Numbered from the stretch's first letter, positions 35,111 to 43,312 are shown. The stretch is DNA of 51,908 bases from Dysosmobacter segnis (GCF_014297285.1 NZ_JACOQI010000022.1:1-51908); one strand, 5' to 3'. Numbers and translations are program-made. The notes: generated by a model from the letters alone, not told the origin.

Positions 35111-36040
35111 TCAGATGCCTCCCGCGATATATTCCTCCGCCATGTGGACTGCCACCGCGCCGTCTGCCACGGCGGTGACCACCTGACGGAGAGGCTTTGT
35201 CCGCACATCGCCCACGGCGTAAACGCCGGGAACGCTGGTCTCCGTGGTCTCTCCGGCCACGATATAGCCGCCCTTGTCCAGCGATAGCTGACCCGCCGCC
35301 AGCGCCGTGGCGGGCTGTCGGCCCACGCTGACAAATACGCCGTCGCAGTCCACCACGCTTTCCTCACCGGTAACGGTGTCCCGCAGGCGGACACCGGTCA
35401 GCCTGTCCCCGGAAAGCAGCGCGGAAACGGTGCTGTTCCAGCGGAATTCCACGTTTTCGGCCTGTGCCAGCGGCTCGTGATAGATCTTGGTGGCCCGCAG
35501 GGCGTCTCTGCGGTGGACGAGGATCACTTTTTTCGCCACGCGGCTGAGAAGGAGGGCGTCCGCCGCGGCGGAATTTCCGCCGCCCACCACGACCACCGTT
35601 TTGCCCTTGTAAAACATCCCGTCGCAGGCGGCGCAGTAGGCCACGCCCCGGCCCACCAGCTCCGCCTCTCCGGCAACGCCCAGCGTTCTGGGGTCCGCAC
35701 CGGTGGCCAGCACCACGGTTTTCCCCCGGAAGATCCCCTCGCTGGTCTCCACGAGCTTGGGAACCGCCGTCAGATCCATGCGGAGAACTTCCGCGTATTC
35801 GCTGCGTGCCCCAAAACGCTCCGCCTGCTTTTGCATCTTCTCCGCCAGAGAGTAGCCGTCGATCCCGTTCTCAAAGCCGGGGTAGTTGTCGATCTGCTCG
35901 GTCAGGGCCATCTGCCCGCCGGCAGACAGCTTTTCCAGCACGACGATGTCCAGCCCCGCCCGGGCCGCGTACAGGGCGGCGGTGTAGCCGCCCGGGCCGC
36001 CGCCCACCACGAGCATATCATAAACACGATTGTTGTTCAT
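35111..36040 (-). CDS. trxB: Thioredoxin reductase
   Basis: TrxB reduces thioredoxin with NADPH through FAD. The 309 residues contain the FAD motif VVGGGPGGYTAALYAARAG, the redox disulfide CAACDG, the NADPH-binding motif VVGGGNSAAADA with HRRD, and the C-terminal FAD motif GVYAVGDVR. The start ATG 36040 has GGAGGG upstream. It lies 14 nt after trxA, giving a complete NADPH-thioredoxin system. Confidence 0.94.
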   Translation of the reverse strand: MNNNRVYDMLVVGGGPGGYTAALYAARAGLDIVVLEKLSAGGQMALTEQIDNYPGFENGIDGYSLAEKMQKQAERFGARSEYAEVLRMDLTAVPKLVETSEGIFRGKTVVLATGADPRTLGVAGEAELVGRGVAYCAACDGMFYKGKTVVVVGGGNSAAADALLLSRVAKKVILVHRRDALRATKIYHEPLAQAENVEFRWNSTVSALLSGDRLTGVRLRDTVTGEESVVDCDGVFVSVGRQPATALAAGQLSLDKGGYIVAGETTETSVPGVYAVGDVRTKPLRQVVTAVADGAVAVHMAEEYIAGGI

Positions 36041-36054
36041 ATCTGAACCCTCCG

Positions 36055-36378
36055 TTATTTCGCCAAGGCTCCCTGAATGAAGCGGTCGATCTCTGCCTTT
36101 GAGCCGGGCGCGGTGATGGAATCCACGGCCTTTCCGTTCCGGTACAGCACCAGTGTCGGGATCACCTCGATCCCCTCGGCCCCCGCCAGCCGCGGCTCCT
36201 CGTCAATGTTGATCTTGCCGACGGCGAGACTGTCCGCGTATTCCTCTCCGATCTTCTCATACGCGGGGCCGATCCTCCGGCAGTAGCCGCACCAGGGCGC
36301 CCAGAAATCCACCAAAACGGGCTTTTCCTCCCGGATCGCCTGCTCAAACTGTTCCTGATTCATATTCATAGCTGCCAT
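36055..36378 (-). CDS. trxA: Thioredoxin
   Basis: The 107-residue thioredoxin has an active site WCGYC (within FWAPWCGYCRRIGP) rather than the common WCGPC; the Tyr between the cysteines should change its redox potential. The cis-Pro loop EVIPTLVLYRNG is intact. GGAG lies 9 nt before ATG 36378. First gene of trxA-trxB-DUF6132. Confidence 0.93.
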   Translation of the reverse strand: MAAMNMNQEQFEQAIREEKPVLVDFWAPWCGYCRRIGPAYEKIGEEYADSLAVGKINIDEEPRLAGAEGIEVIPTLVLYRNGKAVDSITAPGSKAEIDRFIQGALAK

Positions 36379-36483
36379 ATCTGCCAGCTCCTTTCCTTTG
36401 CTTGGGTATAGTATACCGCATGACAGGCGGTTCTACTGTGACGGCGTCACATAATTTGAAAAAATCGGCGCGGCACCCGTCGG

Positions 36484-36579
36484 GGCCGCAATCCCCACAC
36501 CGGCGAGACCATCGAGATCGCCGCGGCGAAGGTGCCTGCCTTCAAGTCCGGCAAGGCCCTGAAGGATGCCATCCAGTAA
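36484..36579 (+). pseudogene. hup: 3' fragment of an HU-type DNA-binding protein gene
   Basis: The frame [19 protein letters not shown] followed by [12 protein letters not shown] and TAA is the exact C-terminal third of HU (normally about 90 residues). The upstream frame carries a degenerate RRGTRR, and the rest of the gene is missing, with no start codon. Its terminator remains at 36599-36641. It marks a deletion or recombination junction at the left edge of the mobile region. Confidence 0.8.
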
Positions 36580-36598
36580 TTTCATAGCGAATACCACA

Positions 36599-36641
36599 AC
36601 GCCACTCGGACGATTTTCGTCTGAGTGGCGCTGTTTTTTAT
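36599..36641 (+). terminator. Terminator of the HU remnant
   Basis: CGCCACTCGGACGA and TCGTCTGAGTGGCG form a stem with one mismatch over TTT, followed by CTGTTTTTT. Confidence 0.85.
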
Positions 36642-36830
36642 CAGCAGATTTGGATCGGCGCTCCAGGGCACGGTTACTGAAAACAATTCCAGAGACAACA
36701 TCCATTAAGTCGCATCATAGAAGCAACATTCATCCGAGACGAGCGGGCAACAGCTTTTCATCCCGCGCTTCATTTGTGTATAATCCGCCTTTCTGCGAAA
36801 GGCACCGACGTGGTTATGAAACCTGCGGCC

Positions 36831-37075
36831 TTTCGTACATTTGCAAAATTTGTTACAATATCCACGGAGCGTTCGGTACACTACAGAACCCGTGGAGGTG
36901 AGTGGTGGGGCTGTATAGCGGCAACCCCGCATTTCTATATGGCGTCGGTCATCCGTTAAGGCATCAACGAATGGCGCAAACAAGTAGCCCGTAAACTTAT
37001 CTCTTTCAAATCGACTCGATTTTGCCGGATGACCAGTCACTGCCGAATCTTTCCAATCTATCTTGGGAGGTATAT
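36831..37075 (+). ncRNA. IS110 5' noncoding region, candidate bridge RNA
   Basis: A promoter (TTTCGT 36831-36836, 17 bp, TACAAT 36854-36859) lies about 215 bp before the IS110 recombinase. The untranslated stretch from about 36866 contains several hairpin-forming segments (for example GGGG-CTGTATAGCGGCAA-CCCC at 36907-36928). IS110-group elements encode the guide (bridge) RNA in exactly this 5' region. The guide loops cannot be assigned without the donor and target ends. Confidence 0.35.
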
Positions 37076-38092
37076 GTGGCATTTAAGATTTTCCGCAAAA
37101 ACTGCTGTGGACTGGATGTTCACAAGACTTGGATTTACGCCTGTATGGGAATTACTGACACAAATGGACGTACAGAGTATAAGCAGGCTCGCTTTTCCTC
37201 CTTTACAAAAGGCTTGCAGAAACTGGCTGACTGGCTTGCCAAATACGACTGTAACGATGTTTGTATGGAATCCACCGGTAAGTTTTGGATACCGGTGTTT
37301 AATATCCTTGAGAAAACCTGCTGGGTAACTTTGGCCTATCCAAAATACACGAAACCCCAAAAGGGCAACAAAACCGACCATAAGGATGCCAAGTGGATTT
37401 GTGACCTGTATATGTGCGATATGGTCAACCCAAGTTTTATCCCTCCGCCGGACATTCGCCAGTTGCGCGACCTGATGCGCTACCGTTCCAAGCTCACTAA
37501 TATAATGACCAGTGAAAAGAACCGGGCATTAAATTGTCTCACCGTTTCCAATTTGAAGCTGGATGATGTGTTTTCTGACGTGTTTGGGAAATCCTCACGT
37601 TCCGTTATCCGCTACATTTTAGAGCATCCCGGTGAGACCTTTCAGGTTGCCCCGTTCATCGACAGACGTTGCAAGCACCCTGTTGAGGAAATTCAGGCCG
37701 TTATTGATGGCACTATCTCCCACCAACAAGCCGTAAAGCTCAGAGAATGTTTGCAGCACCTGGATGAGCTGGAAGTCCACAAAACCAATGTAGAAAAGGA
37801 AATTCTTTGTCTGGTTCAGCAGTACCCCTATCAGTTGGAACTGCTTCAGACTGTCCCCGGCTTTTCCGGAAACATTATGACCGCCATCGCACTGATCTCG
37901 GAAATCGGTGCCGATATGTCGGTGTTTCCTTCCGCAAAGCATCTGGTTTCATGGGCGGGCTGCTGCCCTCGCAACGACCAAAGCTCCAAAAAGGTCAAGT
38001 CCACTCGCATTTCCCGTGCCGGTGTGTACTTGAAGCCCCTGTTGGTACAGGTCGCTATCCAACCATTTACCGCCAATGCGGATAAGCTTTCC
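37076..38092 (+). pseudogene. IS110-family recombinase, 3'-truncated
   Basis: The recombinase starts at GTG 37076 behind GGGAGG. The N-terminal RuvC-like DEDD domain is complete: CGLDVHKTWIYAC, VCMESTGKFWIPV and KTDHKDAKWICDLYM. The coiled coil and the start of the C-terminal Tnp_20 domain follow (VPGFSGNIMTAIALISEIG, VSWAGCCPRNDQSS). Near 38092 the family match ends abruptly and the frame runs on, antisense, into a recombinase fragment to 38260. The normal last 40-60 residues, including part of the C-terminal domain, are missing, so it is probably inactive. Confidence 0.8.
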
Positions 38093-38467
38093 GCCGCAGG
38101 TGCACTGGAAATACGGTGTCAGATATGTGATGGGAGATTTCTCTCCATGTGGGCGGCGCTTTTCATTTTTCTCGGCTGTCCTCTGCCGCCCTGCCCGAAA
38201 GACCTCCATGTCCACAATGGCCGGATAGTCATCCTGGCCAGTGTAGCGTGGATTTTCTAAGAGACGCTTCACTTTATGCTTATTCCAAAGAGGAACTTCC
38301 TGACTGTATGGGATATTTCCTTGATTCAATGCATCGGAAATGCCCTGGTAGGAAGCCCCGGCATTATAGAGGGTAAAGATTCGCTTCACCGTCTGTTGTT
38401 CTTCCGGTACGATTTCCAATATACCGTTTCGAATCCTGTACCCATATAAAATTTTTCGGTTGGTCAT
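38093..38467 (-). pseudogene. Serine recombinase fragment (recombinase and zinc-ribbon part)
   Basis: The ATG at 38467 overlaps the preceding stop (ATGA) and opens about 124 codons: MTNRKILYGYRIRNGILEI, a recombinase domain (VKRIFTLYNAGASYQGISDALN, VKRLLENPRYTG) and the start of a zinc ribbon (PYFQCTCGGKLIR). It lacks the catalytic serine domain. The match breaks at the IS110 junction near 38093. Short, catalytic-domain-free recombinase homologues do occur in tandem with large recombinases in Bacillota, so the start may be genuine and only the 3' end lost. Confidence 0.7.
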
Positions 38468-38832
38468 CTTGCCGCCACCTCCAATTGTTCTGCCAGTTCT
38501 AAACCACCACAAAGCCGGAAGCGGATGCGTGTCTGGGATTCCGCGATGACCTTCTCCACCAAGCTGTCGAACAAGTCCTCATCGAAGATGTTCATCTGTT
38601 CCGGCCCATTCTTTATGACAGCTGTCATCTTGCGAATGGCATCCATGGCTTCATCCAAAACCTCGTTTTCCGACAACCAGCGGCGTTCTCCCCGGAGTTG
38701 AGTCAGTTTGGCGCTGATGGCATTCATGCGGACGGCGCAGGCATCGGCATCCAGCAAGCCGTTAGCCCGCAGGGTGCTGATTTTATGGTTTTCTTCCGTT
38801 GCTTCCGCAATCGCCTTGTTAATCATCAGCAT
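38464..38832 (-). pseudogene. C-terminal fragment of a large serine recombinase
   Basis: The 122-residue frame contains the coiled coil (KAIAEATEENHKISTLR...) and the final strand pair LFDSLVEKVIAESQTRIRFRLCGGLEL typical of the C-terminus of large serine recombinases. The catalytic and zinc domains are absent. It joins directly to the truncated TOPRIM gene at about 38835, so a deletion fused the two. The ATG at 38832 is incidental. Confidence 0.7.
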
Positions 38833-38835
38833 TTT

Positions 38836-39349
38836 GGGATTATTTTACCTGTCCCGCGCTGTTCTTTTCGACGAACACGCAGTTGTGATGCTCGGCGTCC
38901 TCATACAGCAGGCCGCTGTTCAAAAACTGACGGATCACCTGTGAGACGATGCCGCGCTTGTGCAGGTAGGCAAACACCCTGCGGTCATCCGTATTCCGGG
39001 GAGGCAGGGTAAAGGGCTTTTGCACCTCGTCCCGCTTGACAAAAGGCGCCGCTTTGGTGGGGGAGTCTCTGGCCCTGCCGTGAAAGGCCAACAGGTACTC
39101 CACAGCCTCCGAAAAGCTCTTGCCGCAGAATTGCTGCAAAAAGGTAATGGCGTCCCCGCCGGTATTCTGCGAGTACCGAAACCACTTGCGGCGGTCCTTG
39201 ATCCGCAGGCTGTCCATTTCCGCTGTGGTGTGGTATCTGCCGATCCGCCGCACCTGATAGCCCAAATGGGTCAGCAGTTCCGGCAGATCCGTTTCCTTGG
39301 CGATCTGCATTTCTGCGTCTGTAAAGCGTCTTTTGATCTCGCTTGCCAT
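38836..39349 (-). pseudogene. DUF3991/TOPRIM-type protein, 3'-truncated
   Basis: The start at 39349 follows AAAGGAG. The 169 codons match the N-terminal half of the DUF3991-TOPRIM proteins of conjugative elements: zinc-finger-like ITHLGYQVRRIGRYH region, SLRIKDRRKWFRYSQNTGGDAITFLQQFCG, EAVEYLLAF, then RRVFAYLHKRGI, LLYEDAEHHNCVFV. The TOPRIM half (about 150 residues) is lost where the recombinase fragment begins. Confidence 0.75.
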
Positions 39350-39378
39350 AGTGATGATCTCCTTTCTGGCGAAACGCA

Positions 39379-39428
39379 AAAAGCCACCCAGGGCATCCGA
39401 GAGATTCGGATGCCCTGGGTGGCTTTTC
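39379..39428. terminator. Perfect 22-bp stem, bidirectional terminator
   Basis: AAAAGCCACCCAGGGCATCC-GA pairs perfectly with TC-GGATGCCCTGGGTGGCTTTT over a five-base loop. The length and perfection are unusual for a simple terminator. Confidence 0.85.
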
Positions 39429-39466
39429 CCTAAATCGTGTTCTTTTGTTTGGGCTTTAACGTTGGC

Positions 39467-39898
39467 CTACACAGCGTTATCTTCGTTGGGGGTGTCCGTG
39501 TCCGCTGGAGCGGTCACGTCGGCCACACGGGGCGCGACAGGGGCCTCAGTGGGGGTGTTCTGCTCCGTGGCGTTCTCAGCGTCCGCTTCGTCCAGTGCCT
39601 GCGCGATCAGGTTCAGCACGAAGTCTCGCTGGGTGAGCTTTTTGCCGGTTCGGAGCGTCTTGCGCTCCAAGTGACGCTTGATGCGCTGGAAGAGTTCTTC
39701 GGGGATCTGGAATGCCATGGTTCTGCTTTTTTCAGTCATTTGAATGCCGCCTTTCTGATTTTCCGTCATGTTGTAATAGTCTTGGATGAGGTTGGCGATG
39801 TACTCGCTGGTGGTCTGGCCCAGCCGTTCCCGTTCATCGCTGACCCGCTCATGCAGATCAATGGGGATCTGAGCGCACAAGTTTTTGGTGGTTGCCAT
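39467..39898 (-). CDS. Conjugative-element protein with ribbon-helix-helix-like repeats
   Basis: The 143-residue protein holds two similar segments: KNLCAQIPIDLHERVSDERERL...TSEYIANLIQDYY and SRTMAFQIPEELFQRIKRHLER...QRDFVLNLIAQAL. Each reads as a strand followed by two helices, the ribbon-helix-helix plan of plasmid and ICE DNA-binding proteins. The tail is acidic and rich in P/T/A. GTGTCC lies upstream with a weak ribosome site. It is probably a relaxosome accessory factor or repressor left from a conjugative element. No precise family is claimed. Confidence 0.65.
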   Translation of the reverse strand: MATTKNLCAQIPIDLHERVSDERERLGQTTSEYIANLIQDYYNMTENQKGGIQMTEKSRTMAFQIPEELFQRIKRHLERKTLRTGKKLTQRDFVLNLIAQALDEADAENATEQNTPTEAPVAPRVADVTAPADTDTPNEDNAV

Positions 39899-40025
39899 TC
39901 TCGGACACCTCTTTCGTATTTTTGTAACGCAAGCATACCCGAAAGGTTATGAGAAAGCTATTACCAACACCACCAAGGAATGATAGACAAACGAGGCGAA
40001 AGCAACATAAGCACCAAAGTAACGA

Positions 40026-40079
40026 AAAAGGCCGCCGTTCTCTCCTACATGGGGAGCCGAACGGTGGCCTGCCTTTTAT
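40026..40079. terminator. Terminator-like hairpin
   Basis: AGGCCGCCGTTC and GAACGGTGGCCT form a stem over TCTCCTACATGGGGAGCC, itself able to pair, followed by GCCTTTTAT. The 39899-40198 interval holds this and a short minus-strand frame ending EMQQSTLADWCDLNTKAKKE, a probable remnant of an ICE protein. Confidence 0.65.
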
Positions 40080-40198
40080 GCTTTATTCTTTTTTAGCCTT
40101 GGTGTTCAAGTCACACCAGTCCGCAAGAGTGCTCTGCTGCATCTCTGAAATGTCGCCTCTCGCGTGGAAAAACTGATTTTCCGAAAAAAGCGTTTTTC

Positions 40199-41755
40199 CT
40201 AACTTTTCCGCCAGAGAAAAGCCAGTAAAGATACAAAAACACCGCACTTTCGTGCGGCGTTTTCTGTGTTGCATCTTTCATCAACACATCTTGGGCCCCC
40301 GACCGATTGCAAATCCGAACTTTCAATATCGGCAAAATCAATCCTTGTTTCGCCCTCTTTGTAGTTGAATGTGATAAGGATATAATCATCAAAAATGGTA
40401 ACGGCGTTTACAAAGCTGTCAATCAGCCTCCTGCGGGCGTCCAGCTTGCTTGTGTCCAGCGAACGGAAACGGCAGACGAAATAAACGACATCCTCACGGC
40501 TCACGGCAGGGTGCTTCATTTCCTCTTGAATGATTTGAAGCTCAATATCCTTTTTGCGTTCTTCCAGTTCATCAAGCCGCTGCTTGGTAGAGGCATTGAT
40601 AATCCCCATCTGAATAGCGTTGAGCATATTGGTGATGCCGCTCTCAGCTTCTTCCAGCTGCTTGCGGAGGGCGGGAAGTATGCTGCTTTCCCGGCTCTGA
40701 ATATCCATCACGGCATCCGCCACATACTCCACAAAGCCATCATTCATGATTTTCGCCATGACCGCATTGACAACGGCGTTTTCCAGCGGCAGCTTTCGGA
40801 CGGTCTTGTGCTTGGCGTCACAGGCACGGTGTTTCTTGGTATTCACACAGCGGTAATAATGGTACTTCCGGCCCTTGCTGGAGCTTGTTCCGCTTTCGCC
40901 TACCATCATAGCCCCACAAGTGCCGCAAAATAGCTTTGTTGTCAAAAGATAATCGTCCTCGGCCTTGTGCCGCGCTGGGGCTTTCCGGTTTACTGCAAGC
41001 CGCTGCTGTACCCGGTCAAACAGGTCTTGCGGGACAATGGCGGGAATCCCGTTGGGCGTGACGATATGGCGGTAGCTGTACTCTCCGATGTACTTCCGGT
41101 TTTTCAGTAGGCGGGCCATAAAATTAAGGTCGATTTTCTTTCCCCGCACCGTGGTAATGCCTCGTTCGCTCATATATGCAACGATTTCTTTCATCGTTGC
41201 GCCCTTGTCATACATGGTGAACATTTCCAGCACAGCAGGGGCGGTGCGTGGGTCGATCTGATACTGCATATCCTTATCGATGATATAGCCGAAAGTCGGT
41301 GTACCGCCGTTGTACTTGCACTTTAGGGCATTTTCCGTATGGCCCCGTATGACCTTTTCGGACAGCTCGGCGGAGTAATATTCCGCCATGCCCTCTAACA
41401 TACTTTCAAGGATGATGCCCTCCGGCCCGTCTGAAATATTCTCGGTGGCAGACAGCACCTTGACGCCGTACTTGCGAAGCTGTGCCTTGTAGTGGGCGCT
41501 GTCATAACGGTTGCGGGCGAAGCGGTCTAACTTCCATACGATGATAACATCAAACAACCCCTTTGCACTGTCCTTAATCATGCGCTGGAAGTCCGGGCGG
41601 TGGTCAGTCTTGGCAGACATGGCGCGGTCAATATATGTCCGCAGAATGGTAATATCATTTTTCTTACAGTAGGCCGTGCATTCCCGAAGCTGGCCCTCTA
41701 TGCTTTCTTCCCGCTGGTTGTCGCTGGAATAGCGGGCATAAATCACAGCTTTCAT
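40199..41755 (-). CDS. Large serine recombinase (integrase)
   Basis: This 518-residue recombinase should integrate and excise the element. The resolvase domain has the catalytic serine in YARYSSDNQREESIEGQ and the arginines of DRFARNR. The recombinase domain follows (TPTFGYIIDKDMQ, MKEIVAYMSERGI), then a zinc ribbon (LFCGTCGAMMVGESG, YYRCVN), coiled coil and C-terminal strands. The last about 20 residues are unusual: the frame reads through a terminator hairpin (GCCGCACGAAAGTGCGGT plus T tract, about 40235-40265), suggesting the original stop lay earlier and the tail was added at an attachment junction. It overlaps the XRE gene by 4 nt. Confidence 0.9.
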   Translation of the reverse strand: MKAVIYARYSSDNQREESIEGQLRECTAYCKKNDITILRTYIDRAMSAKTDHRPDFQRMIKDSAKGLFDVIIVWKLDRFARNRYDSAHYKAQLRKYGVKVLSATENISDGPEGIILESMLEGMAEYYSAELSEKVIRGHTENALKCKYNGGTPTFGYIIDKDMQYQIDPRTAPAVLEMFTMYDKGATMKEIVAYMSERGITTVRGKKIDLNFMARLLKNRKYIGEYSYRHIVTPNGIPAIVPQDLFDRVQQRLAVNRKAPARHKAEDDYLLTTKLFCGTCGAMMVGESGTSSSKGRKYHYYRCVNTKKHRACDAKHKTVRKLPLENAVVNAVMAKIMNDGFVEYVADAVMDIQSRESSILPALRKQLEEAESGITNMLNAIQMGIINASTKQRLDELEERKKDIELQIIQEEMKHPAVSREDVVYFVCRFRSLDTSKLDARRRLIDSFVNAVTIFDDYILITFNYKEGETRIDFADIESSDLQSVGGPRCVDERCNTENAARKCGVFVSLLAFLWRKS

Positions 41756-42126
41756 GTCTTTTCCTGTCCCTCCTCCATGATGCGGAATAATGCCTCCTTC
41801 AGACGCTTATTGACTGGTGCTTGCGGGTCAAAGCACATTTCGATAAACTCCCGCAACTCTTGATTTTGAATGTTCTTGCCTTTCAGCCGCTCCGGCTGGT
41901 AGTCGTACAGCTTGCCCCGCGGCTCGTCTGTGCGGCAATAGAGATAATCCATCGACACATCGAAGTAATCCGCATATTTCAAAAAGACCTCCGGTGACGG
42001 TGTGGATTGTCCGGTTTCAAATCGGTTGATGCGGGATTGCTGGACGCCTAAAATCTGCGCCATCTGTACCTGTGTCAGCCGGATGCCCTCCCGCAAGGCC
42101 CGCAGCCGCTTCCCGATTTGCTCCAT
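41752..42126 (-). CDS. XRE-family repressor
   Basis: The 124-residue regulator has an N-terminal HTH (RLRALREGIRLTQVQMAQILGVQQSRINRFETGQSTPS, about residues 7-45), a helical FLKYADYFDVSMDYL segment and a C-terminal helical tail. It is transcribed with the integrase (ATGA overlap) and divergently from the rest of the element, the place of an immunity-type repressor that keeps excision and transfer genes silent. The likely operators are the phased TATAAC repeats at 42368-42393. Confidence 0.88.
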   Translation of the reverse strand: MEQIGKRLRALREGIRLTQVQMAQILGVQQSRINRFETGQSTPSPEVFLKYADYFDVSMDYLYCRTDEPRGKLYDYQPERLKGKNIQNQELREFIEMCFDPQAPVNKRLKEALFRIMEEGQEKT

Positions 42127-42208
42127 ATAAAATCACTCTCCTCGCAGATAAAATATCATAAATAAGCATAGAAGTAAATATTGATTTTGAAATTTATAAT
42201 TACTGCAC

Positions 42209-42323
42209 AGCGTCAGCACTTTGTGGCTGACGCTGCTTGATAACTGAAAAGCACACCCTCCGGCCCCTGTCAATGGCGGCTCTGCCGTTCATCTCGACCA
42301 TTGACAGGGGACAGAGGGCGTGC
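42209..42323. other. Two long inverted repeats, candidate oriT or single-strand origin
   Basis: AGCGTCAGC/GCTGACGCT (42209-42234) is followed by a large compound stem (42251-42323). The core CCCCTGTCAATGG (42264-42276) pairs perfectly with CCATTGACAGGGG (42298-42310), extended outside by CCCTC/GAGGG and GCAC/GTGC and with a small CGGC/GCCG stem in the loop. It is noncoding, lies between the divergent regulators, and lacks a T tract next to the stem, so a DNA-structure role (oriT, sso) is more likely than termination. Confidence 0.5.
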
Positions 42324-42367
42324 ATGGTAAAAATTTTTTCGGCATGAGATAACACGGAATAATGCGA

Positions 42368-42393
42368 TATAACTGCCTATAACGTCATATAAC
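42368..42393. repeat. Three TATAAC repeats at exact 10-bp period
   Basis: TATAAC occurs at 42368, 42378 and 42388, one helical turn apart, 45 bp before the rightward promoter. It is a candidate operator for the XRE repressor or a Rep iteron set. Confidence 0.5.
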
Positions 42394-42437
42394 ACAACAT
42401 AGCCCATTCGTTCATAAACTGTTTACTTTTCGGCGTA

Positions 42438-42466
42438 TTGACAAACTTTTTTGCATAAATTATACT
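42438..42466 (+). promoter_or_regulatory. Rightward promoter of the integrative element
   Basis: A perfect TTGACA (42438-42443) and TATACT (42461-42466) are separated by 17 bp. Confidence 0.8.
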
Positions 42467-42497
42467 GTAATTGCCGCAGAGCTATTTTATAACATGA

Positions 42498-42692
42498 ATG
42501 AGAACAACTAACAACTCAAGAGGAACGCTGCTTTCAAGCAGCAAAGTAAAGGACATGGGCGGTGCTATGAGCCGCCCAAATTGGCAGGGCATGGGAAAGT
42601 GGTTGCTGTACGCAATCCCATTAAATGCCCGAAAGACGGAGATGGAATACGGCTCCAATTCTGTATTCCGATATAACATTGAATTATCGTGA
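42498..42692 (+). CDS. Small protein of the integrative element (64 residues)
   Basis: A 64-codon frame starts 25 nt after the predicted transcript start. It reads MRTTNNSRGTLLSSSKVKDMG and continues MSRPNWQGMGKWLLYAIPLN..., a plausible folded protein, unlike shadow frames. The ribosome site is weak; a five-codon frame (ATG 42494) overlaps its start and may couple. I do not recognise the family. It could be the leader-encoded protein of the transfer operon. Confidence 0.45.
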   Translation: MRTTNNSRGTLLSSSKVKDMGGAMSRPNWQGMGKWLLYAIPLNARKTEMEYGSNSVFRYNIELS

Positions 42693-42867
42693 ACGGGTTT
42701 TGCGCGTCGGAGGTGGATAGCAACAACTATTCACCCAAGGCGTATTTCACGATAAGGAGGTGGTCGCTATGGTATATGTTCTTTTTTCGCATACCCTTTC
42801 GCACCGATACCATAGTCCCCAGCGACGCAATTTCCAACGCGCCACCTCCGGCGTCAAACCCAACTAA
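42684..42867 (+). promoter_or_regulatory. Structured leader with a 32-codon ORF
   Basis: TTATCGTGAA (42684-42693) pairs with TTCACGATAA (42746-42755). Next, GGAGGTGG (42756-42763), the ribosome site of a 32-codon ORF (ATG 42769, TAA 42865-42867), pairs with CCACCTCC (42842-42849) inside the same ORF. TCGCT (42764-42768) pairs with AGCGA (42821-42825), and ATGGTAT (42769-42775) with ATACCAT (42807-42813). The start region of the ORF is thus fully sequestered by its own coding sequence. A translation-controlled switch before the XRE gene is likely. Confidence 0.55.
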
Positions 42868-42896
42868 ATTGTAATCTGTAATCCGAGGACCGAGCT

Positions 42897-43265
42897 TTGG
42901 CTATTTATGTGCCAAAGCAAAACCCGGATTATAGAGTCGAATTAGCAAAGCTGATAAACGGATACTTAGCCGAACGGGAATGGAGTCCCGCACGGCTGGC
43001 AAGAGAATCCGGCCAGTCTAAAGCGACTATCAGCAGAATTACAAATTACAAGAACGGAAACCCCAAATACCAGCCATTGTTGAGAACGATACAGGCTATC
43101 GCCTTGGCGCTGAAGCTCTCCCGCGAACAAAGGAAAAAGCTGTTTGACACGGCTTTCCCGGAGTTCCGCGTATGGGAGGAGGTAGCAGAGCAAGGCTATA
43201 CTGTGGACGAAACCAACGATATTCTGTATGAGAAAGGTCTCCCACTACTGACAACTGAACGATAA
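42897..43265 (+). CDS. XRE-family regulator
   Basis: The 122-residue protein has an HTH in the first half (LINGYLAEREWSPARLARESGQSKATISRITNYKNGNPKYQP) and a C-terminal helical part ending VDETNDILYEKGLPLL. The start is TTG 42897 behind CGAGGACC. It probably acts as the activator or second repressor of the transfer genes. A terminator follows, so the next gene needs its own promoter or read-through. Confidence 0.8.
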   Translation: MAIYVPKQNPDYRVELAKLINGYLAEREWSPARLARESGQSKATISRITNYKNGNPKYQPLLRTIQAIALALKLSREQRKKLFDTAFPEFRVWEEVAEQGYTVDETNDILYEKGLPLLTTER

Positions 43266-43267
43266 AC

Positions 43268-43312
43268 CGAAAGCCGACGCCCTATACAGCATGTGGGCGT
43301 CGGCTTTTTTTG
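43268..43312 (+). terminator. Terminator after the XRE gene
   Basis: AAAGCCGACGCCC and GGGCGTCGGCTTT form a 13-bp stem over 12 bases, followed by TTTTT. Confidence 0.9.
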
